Shown: positions 50,089 through 61,023 of the stretch, piece after piece
Numbering within the stretch: the first letter of the stretch is position 1
Layout of the letters: each line of letters begins with the position of its first letter
DNA from: Formicarius rufipectus
Taxonomy: Eukaryota; Chordata; Aves; Passeriformes; Formicariidae
Length of the DNA stretch: 64,000 nucleotides
NCBI GenBank assembly: GCA_013399695.1
Contig: VXAU01004370.1
Coordinates: forward strand, 677,009-741,008
Direction of reading: 5' to 3'
Notes under the pieces: model-generated
The model's database searches: none
Told to the model about the DNA's origin: nothing
What the model saw: only the letters and a program-made list of their open reading frames with translations
Program-made: the position numbers and the translations under genes

Positions 50089-52616
50089 CAGTGTTGGGTT
50101 CCCCTCTTGCTGCAAGGGATGCTCAGCTGCAGGAGAGATAGTCAGTGAGGGTGTGAGGCTCTGAAGAATTCCACACATGGGCCTAAAGCCTTGATAATTT
50201 CCAAGACTGGCTTTTAGCTTTAGTGATTTTTTTAGATAATGAAAAGTAAGACATTACTCTGCTGCAGATTATATATATACAATCACTATTATTAATTGTT
50301 TAGAATCTCTGGACATTCAGTGCAGATAAACTTGTGTGTTCCACCTCGAAATTCTGCTGGGTTTGGCTCTGAGTTCACAGAAATTGTAACACAGCCCAAG
50401 GCTCATATGGGAATGTGAACTGTTTATCAGCTTATCTCGTTAGTGGCCTTTTTACTTCACTAAGTCTTTCAGTGGGTGCTGTTCCACATACTATGGGGTG
50501 GAGGTAAAAATGGAAAGAATACATGAATATCTGTAGAAAGACTGACCTACAGAAAACTGATGTAGATCCTGCATAGAAACTGGGGAGAAAATTCAAAGAC
50601 TTTTTCTTGAGGGTGTTCACCAATAGATTTTGCAAGACAGTAGCTGCAGAACTCAGTTAATGAAGGATATTACCTGATGTTTCTATAGGATCGGGTGGTG
50701 GAAAAGTTAAAAAACATTAATTTACTCTCTGTCATTTATGAAAAACGGTTTCTGAAAACTTTAGATTCATAAGAAGGAGACAAAAATGTTCTTCAGCTCC
50801 GAACACTGTCATGGTTTGTAAGAGAGTTGAAAGCATGTGCCTGTAACCACCCTATAGCACATGAACCGTAGACAATTAGGAAAATCATTGCTCATTCTTG
50901 GTGTCTATACTAATCTGAATTAGTTGTCTAATGGCAGAGGAGGTGGAACTAAACAATTTCTGATATGTTTTTTTCTTAAGAGGAGTTTAAAATCTACTGA
51001 ACATAAGTTTACTTACCGAGTTTATAAATACAATGGTAAAAATCTAAAAATAATCAGGTCAAGGTGGAGAAAATGACCAAAGACCAGCACCTAACACGTT
51101 CTTAGTGAATGGTAAAGGTAATGTTATCTTTGGGTCTGTAATATAGTCCTTAATGACTAGTCTTGTTAAAACTGCATTTATGTTAAAAAATGAGTAGGCA
51201 AAGGTGCGAAGAGATATGTCATTTATGTAAAAGACAAGTAGGAGGAGAAAGAGAAAAAAGTTCATATAATAAAGCTTGACAGAGAAACTGAGAGAATATG
51301 ATTAGAGACAGTGTTTTTTTTTTTTTGAGGTTAGTAAGTTTATTCAAAGCTTTATAATTGTCGAAAGAAAATTCTCAGGAAGTAAGTTTCCATGCAGCAC
51401 AGGGCAGTTGGTTGTTTTTATTTGTTGTTACGGCCTTTGTGTATACTTGACTAAGAATGGGACTGTTTCAGGATTTTTGGAAATCAACGTTGTGTGGAAG
51501 ACTTTGGAGGTATTGACTTTTGAAGGATTTGGTTTATGATTTTTTAAAAAAACCCAAAAACTGAATTATAATAGATATTTTTACAATTGCATTTTGTGGA
51601 GCATTTAATACCAAATTATTGAATGTCTCTATTATTAGACGTTTTCTTCACCAAAAATCATTCACAAGTGGAGATTTCTGGAGCTATACAGTTATTGCTG
51701 TTATTTCACCCAGGGAGAGGGGATTGTTTTATTCTCAAGCATTACATAAATTTATGCAGAGGACTTTCCCTTTTAAAAGCATTTAAGTTTTTATGACATA
51801 TGCTTACACATGTATTTCCTTAGATGTTTTATGTTATAATTGAGCCAAACATGAAACCTGGAGTTACAAATTCCACATGTTTCTGTCAAAAGTATTTCTC
51901 TTGAGGATGATGTAAATTATTTGCAGAGATATTTCATAAGGTAACAAGCAATTTTCATCTTTAAGGAATTTAAAAATACTGCTTAGACTAGAAACTTAAC
52001 ATGGTCATACAAAACTTTGAGAACAGACCAAACCAAATATCCTGCACAACATTGATAGCATTTGCTCTAACTGTGCATGTACATCTTTTACTAGTTTCTG
52101 TTCAGCACTCTAATGTATTTCCTACACTTTCAAACAGATTGTGAGGCATGAAATTCACACAAATTTGGGTTAAAGGGTCAAAAAATATAAAGCATCTCTG
52201 GCACAGCATTCTCTCTGGGATGCAGTGGAAACATTCTTTGCATAGAGATGGCACATATTTATTTAATTTGATGGATGGAAGAGATTATGTGTGCCCTGGG
52301 AGAAGCACTACATCACCAAAGGCATCGCTGGAATATCAGTATATTTTTTCTTTTACTTGCATATCCTATACAAAAATCTTACCAAGTTGTACTCTACTGG
52401 ACAGCATACTAATAATTCCCATCTGTACTTAGGGAAAACACGTTACAATATGAAAAAAAAAAAAAAAAAGCAGCAATGAATTGTTAAAGTGCATTTTGAC
52501 CAGTAGTTTTCTATTTTGCCAAAAATTAGGTGGAAGTGCTACAGATATAGCAGGTAAATATGCTTCATACATTTATATACAGGCTATATATATATTACAT
52601 AGATGTAAGTATAATG

Positions 52617-52636
52617 TGTATATATATATATATATG
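52617..52636. repeat. TA dinucleotide microsatellite
   Basis: About nine uninterrupted TA units flanked by further TA-rich sequence (52570-52650). Confidence 0.9.
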
Positions 52637-55260
52637 TTACACTTATATACATGCTATTTTAAATGGATTTTTTTCATTTTCAAAAGACAGAAAATCTGAA
52701 AACTACAGAGGACATCATTTAATAGAGCCCAGGATATAGGAAATCCAGCATGTTTTGAAATCCAAGGGTGAGATTCACTTGTTTAAGTAAACTATTTTGC
52801 TTTTCTTCCGTTAAACCACCATATTGGTGATCAGCTTGTCACAATCACCTAAAGATTGGTAGATCAGTACTTAAATGAGTACTACAGGCTTTTATGATGC
52901 AACAAGCATATTCTCACCAGACTGTGAAGCTCTCACTAAAAACCAAAGTTTATATTCGTGTGCAAAGTATAGCTTTCTTTGAAGTCTATGATTACTAACA
53001 TGTTTGAGGTTAAGCAGCTATTTATATAAATTGCTGGGTAAGGGATAGTCTGTTCAGCATTTTGGAGAATCAAATTCAAATGTCCTGAATCAACTGTTAC
53101 TGATTTAATTTCCATGGCTGTGAAATCTCTCCCTGTAGACTGTGGGGAAAAGAAAATGAGCAGCAGCAGCTCTTAGAGTTGTACTGAAGACCTCCTTCTT
53201 TGATAAGTGCTCTAGCCCTAAAACTGATCACAGTGCTATAGGAGGAGTCACCTCTTCCTCAAAAGTAAGAGATGTGAAATGATGCAGATCAAACATGAAG
53301 AGAGAAGTGCACAGGAATATAGAACTGGAAATAGTCACCTGCATCATCAGATCTAATTATTTGTAATCCTCAGCAATCTACCAAGTTTCAAGGGTCCACA
53401 GTATCATCTGTGCCACACACTATCTATACATCTCAGGAGCCACAAAACATTTCCGCATCCTATTAAAATCACAAGCTCTGTATTAAAAGTTTCAGCTAAA
53501 ATTTTCCACAGGAAGAGATCAAGAGACACTGTGGTCATTTTCAGTGCACTAGCAGGATGTTTATTAAATAACTTTTCCGGATAATCCCCCCCAAAAAATG
53601 CACTTCATATGAGCAAATATCCCAGTGGCCTTTGACTCTCTCACGCAAGAAAACTCCTCCTCAGTCCCACTTCTAATGATCTTTTAAAGATTAATAATTA
53701 CCGTAAATGTGTTTATTAATTTGGATTAAGTTCGTAAAGTGAATCCATGACAGCTTCCAGTTTCACATATGCCTTAATGGATGCACTTTTATCTTTGTGA
53801 GACTGTTGTTTAGCATCATGTAATACTTATCCTTATTTAGTGATCTTCATTTGCATGTTCACAAGATTAATACATTAATCATCACAAGGCTGTGGCCCAC
53901 TGAAGTACTCACACAGATGGTGTATGTACTAGTCGATTGTATCTCTAAGCCATGTGATAGCACCATTTACTTCAGCTAGCTGCATCCTTTCTGAAAGAAC
54001 TAGCAGCTCAATTGTTACTAGTGCTGTGCAGCAGCAAGGTTAGGCCTTTTGCTCAGCATCTGTGTTCAAAAAAAAGTTATTGTAACCTTCATTGACTGAA
54101 GAATACTTGAAGCACAAAAATAGTGTTCTTTATAATTGCTTTCCTAAAGTTGCCTGAAACAAAGAAACTGGAGAGCTTTCCTTGGTGAATGCAGAACAAT
54201 AAGAGTCAGGGAAAGCTGAACTGCTCTGAACACTACAGTACAATGGAGTTTCACAGCATGTTTTGGTACTCCTTCACCAGGCCAAGGAGACAGACTTCTT
54301 TAAAGTATGAATTTTCATTTGGAGTAGGAATGATTTCTTAGTTGTTTGTTTTGTTTTTTTTGCGAGTAATTTTTTGAGTCTAAAACATGTCCTATTCAAG
54401 TAAGGAACACAATAGCAAAATCTCAGTGTCTTAATAATCAAAAATGAGGAAAGTATTCAAGTCAATTGAAATGCTTTATTTAATAGCTTCAAATATTTCT
54501 TCTGTATTTGACTACGGGTTTTTTTAATATTTTGTTTTATTATTTTCTAAACTTATTTTTAGCTCAGGAAAAGTAACCGTAGAATTTCAAAGCATGATGA
54601 TGAATGTTTTGATGTTTTCTGAACTTTTTGTGTGTCATTTTCCAGATTATCCAAAGTCAGTTAATTCCTGATTCAAATAAATAGGTATTTTGTGTTTCAA
54701 TATATGCAACTGAAAGATTCCCAATGCTGTTTTTAAAATGACCTTTTTACAAGAAGGACAAAATTATGAGTATTCGATGCTTATATTACACATATTCTGG
54801 TACCTGTAATAAGTGCAGAATGTTTTCATTATCAGTTGAATTTTGGGATCCTCTAATGAATATATTTTATATTTTGGAAAGTTTCATTTTGTTACTGTGT
54901 TTCTAGTAGGATTTAGTATAGCTTGTCTATGTCCTCTGCAGATCACTAATGCAACAACTGGCTATGGCAACTTTACTGTCTATAGTGTTTCCAGTACAGA
55001 ATATGAGAAGTGTGTAATAAAGCCCTTAGAAATACTTGGGCTATTAAATTGTGTGGGAGCCACTGTTCCAGATACTTGGTTTTTTCTTTTATTCTTAGGA
55101 AGGAGCCACTGTTTAGTTGCAGAAAGACCAAGGGTAAATTAGTGCCTTGTTTAAGTGTTTCAGGCATTACAGCAGCTAAATGGATGCCAGTGCTGTTCTG
55201 GCATCCTGAGGCAGTTATGCTGTGACTCATAGAGTTACTAATGAAGTTTTCTGGGTGCAG

Positions 55261-55377
55261 TGCTGATGAGCAATTGTCCCTGCGAGTCACTGCCGGTTCC
55301 TGCCCTGCAGGACCGCAGCCCCGTCTGCGGCGAGGGCCATGCCCCGCTGAGACAGGGCAGCTGGGGACAACAGCAGG
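55261..55377 (+). other. CpG-rich exon-like patch
   Basis: A 117-bp segment (39 codons) with at least six CpG sites stands out from its AT-rich surroundings. It is preceded by tttctgggtgcag, a weak 3' splice-site match, and followed by AGG|GTGAGC, a fair donor. One plus frame is open across it (includes SNCPCESLPVPALQDRSPVC) and continues to about 55460. The minus strand is also open for 101 codons, so openness alone is weak evidence. It may be a real exon, a regulatory CpG patch or a decayed repeat. No protein family is recognised. Confidence 0.25.
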
Positions 55378-56158
55378 GTGAGCCAGCACTCCAGCACAGT
55401 GGCTTCAGGGGTGCCTTCCTGCCTCTAAGAACAGATTTTATCTCAGTTTCCCCAGGGTAATGTGTCAGGGCAACAGATGAAGAGAAAAAGGTAAAGAACA
55501 GGAGGACTTGCAGGGCACTAAGCTTTAGGCTCAGGTGCCTCACTGCACATTCAGGGATGTCAGTGGGAATATGTGACCAGAAGAGAAGGAGGAATTGGCA
55601 AGGAAGTATAATAGCATCAGTGAGATAGCTCTATTTTTTTTGATTCTCAGTTAGTACAGGGAATTAACATACTGAAGTGAATTAATTTATTTTAAGTGAA
55701 AACAACACAAATTCATGTCTAAGAGAATTGTGATGGTATCATGCTGTACCAAAGTTCTTAATAAAATATGAGAAAATGCTTCAGTTTTGAAACTTAGTTA
55801 CTAATTCTTGTGAAGAAAGTTTTGTTTTGAGTAAAAGAAATTTATCTGGGAAAAGTGAAATATTATCATCCTTAAATACAATTTTTACTGATCAAGTTAA
55901 GTTGACAGATCTTGGTGGGATTTTTCAGGCTGTGTAGCAAAAGACAAGTTCTGGTAGTAATCAGATCATACCCTCAAATTGAAGCCATATTGTCAGTAAG
56001 TTTAAGTACATTTAGCTGACATGATGTTGAATTTGACTGGTCCTTTGCTATATCAGTTGCAAAATCAGCGTTATATTTGCAAATGTTAAAAATTGAATAG
56101 GATTAAAATGTCCTGTCTAAGCAGGACTGTTGAGCTACTGTGTAAGTGAAGAGCTGTT

Positions 56159-56161
<3 letters not shown>

Positions 56162-56211
<50 letters not shown>
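56162..56211 (+). repeat. (CA)25 microsatellite
   Basis: Fifty uninterrupted bases of CA repeat, preceded by TACG. The long perfect run implies it is polymorphic and recently active in slippage. Confidence 0.98.
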
Positions 56212-56213
<2 letters not shown>

Positions 56214-59200
56214 CATGCATAATGGAGAAAACCCTGTTCTAATATTGAAGTTTAGCTCACATTTCTAAAATAATTTTGAAAAATCATGTCATAAATATTA
56301 ACAATTCTGTTTTTAACTTTGCTGTTGAATGAAGTAATACATCATGAAATGACCAAAAGACAGAACTCCTTGAATAATTTCTAAAACAATATTCTGCCAG
56401 GTTTTCTGTCTCTCCCATGAAGACTCAAAAAGAAACACATAAAGCTGAGTCTTTTGTATTCATCCTTTATGAACTTCTGTGTTAAAAAAGAAACTTCCCC
56501 TTTCTTTGTGAATATTTAGCAACAAACACTATTCAGCAATCAAATTTTAGCTTGTGAAGATTTCACTGTATACAGAAAATGTTTTAGAGGTCATTTACTG
56601 AAAGAGTATTAAGAAACTAACTATGAATTTAAATGAATTTATGCTTATGTCTTTTTTTTCCCACTAAAATTTAATGAAACAGTTTGGGAAATGTAATTTT
56701 TGAGGTATGATAGAATATTTTAAGTTGGTTCCAATGCAGTGAGAAACAGAAATTCTTTAACAGCAGTTACACCTCCTCCAAAGAGAATTGAGCACTAAGT
56801 TCAATCTTAATATTTAATGATAAAATATAAAATCCACACAAATGAATAAACAGATTTGCATTTTAAAATTACTTGGTAGGATTTTGTGACCCAATTTCTA
56901 TTGACTTCAGAAAACCCATCAGGAAGTTCTTGCTTTGCAAAACCAGAATCAACATTTCAGTTCACTAAAATCTGTTCAAGACCATAGGAAGCATAGCATT
57001 AAAAAACCTAATCAGAACACTGGATTGGGAATCTTTCCCTCTCCTTTTTGTCACACTCTTCAAGCTCCAACTGTCTTTACTTTTTTCTCCTCCTTCTTCC
57101 AAAAGGTAGAGCCCTATCTGCTCATTCCCTCTTTAAAGTGAAGACCCTCACACTGCTCCATCATCTCTCAGCAACCTTTTTGTCTGTTTATTTCTGCTCC
57201 TAGTCTTAAAGTAGAACTGGTCTAGCTCTTCTAGTACTGCTCTCAGTACTGAGAGAACTGTACATATGGCCTTTCTTCTCCCACTTAGCTCAAGATTTCC
57301 CCTTATTTCTTGGTCCATGTTTGATCTTCCAGTTCTGTATTTGTGATCCTTGTTTAGTTCCCTTTGAATAAATGCAAATATCCATGTATGGTTCCTCGTG
57401 CTTCAAAGGCAGAAAAACAGCGGTAGCTCTGCCTGTATGCATCATTACTGACACCATCCTATCAACCATACTTTAGCCTAGAGAAGTGGCACCTTAATGT
57501 ATTCTGTGTTTCTGCTCTTCAAGCAGCTATTCAGGCTTCCTCTATGAAGATCTTTCTTTTAGGGAGCAGTTGTGCTCTTTTACACGTGTGTAGGGGTTAG
57601 CTACGGCTCTGTGGTTGTCCCAACCTGACAGACACTTTTCCATGGTTCCCTTACAACAGGGAAGGAGCATCCAACAGAGGTCATATGTGCTGGGCTTCCT
57701 CCTTGGCAAGGGAGCAGAGCAGGAATTACCCCTGTGGAGCCTTACAGTCTGTAACAACAAAGAAATGAGCTAATGTAGCACTCGACGTTTTGATGTTAAA
57801 GCAATCGCTCCCTGCCAGGAGTTCAGTGCCTCATTCCTCTTCCTGGGGCCAACCTCCTCTGTAGTATTCACATCAGGTGCTGATGCCCTGATTGCTCTCA
57901 TCACTTCCCCTGGCATTTGCTAAGTCACCCTCATTGTCTGTGTTCATACTGGGAGTCATACCCAGTCACTTTGAAGCCCTCAAATTTGCTCTCCCCAAAT
58001 GTGCTGGAGTGACCCTCTTTTTTCCATTAGTGTATCTGTATCTCCATAGACTTCATCAATGTGCTGCTGCTTTGCTTTTTCTCCCTCCAGCAGCTTACAA
58101 AAGTACCTCAAAGTCTGCAGGCAGTGACATCTCCAAGTCAGAATAAGAGTTGGATGTTCTGAGTCTGAACTGACTTTGTCACGCTTTTAAACAAAGCAGC
58201 AGATACTCAGCAAATATGAGGAGGAAAACAGAGAAGGAAGGCACCTGCAGCTCAGGCTGTCTGCCAACTTAATATGCAAAACCTAGATTTAAGCTAAAAT
58301 GTGCAAGGGTTGTTATTTTTCTAGCTCCTGGATATTATCCTTGTTCAAAACGAGTCCTAACAGCAGATTTTAACCCTATTTTACGGGAGTGTGTACTCCA
58401 GATACTCTGGAGAGATCCTTCTCTGTTCTTAAGGTTTTGTGTCTTCATTCCTCTACATCACATCACCTTCGAGAATTTGTTCTTCCCTTACACTTAGTGT
58501 CAAGACTGAAGTCTTCCCAGCTTCAGCCTGATAACTCATAAGGCTTTTCAGTTTCCATTTCCTCCTTGAGGTCATCTGCCAATGAAAGTGGATCTAAAGA
58601 AGCTTAGTGAGGCAGTGGTGACTTCCCTTGGAAACTATGGTGCTTCTTAAGCCATATCTGTCTTTAATAGCACCACATCAGCACTAAGACAACTGCAAGA
58701 GAAGCAAGAGAGGATTCCAGAAGTGTTCCTGCATCCCTAACATTTGATGAGACTCATCCAGTGACTTTTTTGGGAGGGATCAACAGATAGATGCTGTGAG
58801 ATGAATGTGATAGGAGCTGCAGGATTCAGGGCATACAGTGTGAGGAGAGATGCTGGGTGTAAGGCAAGCTCTTGGGCTGAGGCACATCTGCTTTCCTAGG
58901 TCTTCTACAACAGTGAGCTGTGAACTGAGTTAGAGTCATCAGTCATGTGAAGATTTTCTCATAGGTGGTGTTTTTATTGACCCTGAGAGACACCAAAGGC
59001 CTGTAATCTGGTAGTGAGTGTGTGTGTTGCCAGTTTTGCCACTCCCAGGTATGGATACCAGAAAATGAGCATCTCTGAGTAACTTTTCTCTTTCAGCATA
59101 GTATGACCAACAGAAGTGATGGGAACCTTGTTGGACCTGAAGGGAAGGAGAAATGTATCAGCTCGCTACTTGTGTGTAATGTGGCCTAGGTCTTTATGTA

Positions 59201-60960
59201 CAGGACGAGACTGAATGTGTGAAGAACTTGATTTGGAGTCAAGAAGGAAGACAAGAAGCAAAAATATTGAATGATTAATCTGACTCCTTTATTTAGCTCA
59301 TATCCTCTTCTGTTGCCAGTCCTCTGGCTGCACAGGTGCCATTGGTTGTGAGAAATGAATTAGACAATGGCCTTCAGACTCTTCAAGTCTGTGCTTTGCT
59401 AATCAGATTTAAAGTCTAGCAATAAATAATTTAATTAAGTAATATCATTAATTCTTAAGGACTGTCCTAAAATTATGGTTTCAAGTCTCCATTTGGCATA
59501 CGTATTTTTGGAATTGGAAGATAGGAATAATTTTAGGTTTGTTTGAAAAAAATCTAATTGTGCATAACTAATTCTTAAATAATTGTATAGGGTACTCTTC
59601 AACTTAGTTTTGTCTGCCTTTAAAGATATTTGTCTTGAAAGAACATTGTAGCATTCTCTTTAGGTTTGTCTTTTCTTTATTGTGTGTAAGTGATTGACAG
59701 ATACTTAGAAGGAGCTTAGCGTAGTTTTTTGGACTGGGATCCCTGTCAGGGTATGCTACCTTATTGAGTGTTTCACTTCAGAACATTAGTAATTTCTGCT
59801 TTCAGGAATGAAACATCATATTCACAGTTCCTTTGATTCTTTTCTTATTGATTTTCTTTGAACAAAAGGAACTATTATAATGGTCAAAGCTCAGTGTGAG
59901 AGTGACCAGAGGACATTTCTTTTGCCCACTTTGGATTATTCTTTGACAGTCTTTCTATTTTTGTCATATTGTTCAAAATGTCATTTTTCTCACACGAGAG
60001 ATAGCAGTTATTAAGTTTTACTTGTCAGTGGTGCAGAAAATGACACAAATGTTTTGCTTACTGAGCATTCTCAAAATTCTTCCTGAGCATTAGGCATGCA
60101 TAAAAATAGAGTATTACTTTTGATTAGTGCCAAGAGTTGGTTTGTTTGGTTTTGTTTCTCCCTTAAAATGCATCTATTTCAGGTGCAAATAATTTAGAAC
60201 AGTGTCATTAGTAAAATAGATGAGAGATACTATTGATCAGAGAGTATGCATTTAGTATTTTGGTGTCAATAGGAGCATAAGCTTGTTACAGAGACCTCTT
60301 GTTGGCAAGCTCATTTTTAAAAAGTCATTATTAAAAATTGCTTCAACTAGTCAGATCATATAAAATTTACTTGTACTGTAATATTCCAGATGCTTGATTA
60401 CTGTTCTTCAATGTAGTGAGTTGCCAATTTCTTCCTCCTGAGAATGTGTGACAGATTGCAGTACAATCTGTTGATGTTCTCGATTGTAGCTAAAGTACAT
60501 CATTGTCATCCCTGCTGCAAAGCTGGGACATATACAGTAAATATATAATTTTGTGAACTGTATGGTAGTGTTTTGTGTTCCAACAATTACAAATGGTACA
60601 TGACAATATACTTGATCTGGTGAGGAGGACAATCAGAGGCAGAGGAAAACAAAGGACATAATTAGAGCAGCAAAATACAGTGGATACACTAATTTCATGA
60701 ACAATACAGGTTAAATTGTCTTTGCTGTGTGTGCTGGTGTTTAGGAAAAGGAGAAGTAAAGAACAGAGGAAACCACACTCGTGTTAGTTCCTACCCTCCA
60801 TTTTCTCCTCTGAAAGGTTCAGGCACAGTAACCAACCCAGCACAAAGTTGCAAATGGTAAATGTTACAGCCAAATCAGTGACTGGCAATAAATCAGGAAA
60901 TGTGGATTGTTTATTTTCTCCCTTCCCTTGTGGAGGAAGATCAAGGATAGAAAGGTGTTG

Positions 60961-61023
60961 TGTGTTTTTTTTTTTTGTTTTGTTTTGTTTGTTTGCTTTT
61001 TTGTTTGTTTTTTGTTTGTTGGG
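60961..61023 (+). repeat. T/G-rich low-complexity tract
   Basis: T runs with TTTG/TTTTG units over about 60 bases. This is the complement type of the A/C-rich tracts at 12.4 and 38.4 kb. Confidence 0.9.

Larger units (their letters stand above)
48016..55260. other. AT-rich non-coding stretch
   Basis: No gene supported. It contains a 34-bp alternating tract (48205-48238), an 18-bp palindrome (48826-48843), homopolymers at 49302-49315 (A14), 51314-51326 (T13) and 52453-52469 (A17), a G-quadruplex motif (50070-50088), a TA microsatellite (52617-52636), and a possible very old LINE tail near 53313-53365. Confidence 0.6.

Noticed and set aside
54973..55389. Longest frame in the window, 138 codons, minus strand
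   Set aside because: No recognisable domain, mixed composition across an AT-rich and a GC-rich part, and no start or splice support. One frame of this length is expected by chance in 64 kb on six frames.
55435..55456. ctcagtttcccc-like stretch reminiscent of a MIR core
   Set aside because: A dozen matching bases only. The surrounding MIR consensus is absent.
55238..55543. 101-codon minus frame with a hydrophobic, signal-peptide-like start
   Set aside because: The hydrophobic stretch comes from A/G-rich DNA (ctcttcatctg... on plus). There is no promoter or splice context, and the CpG patch is open on both strands, so openness is not informative.
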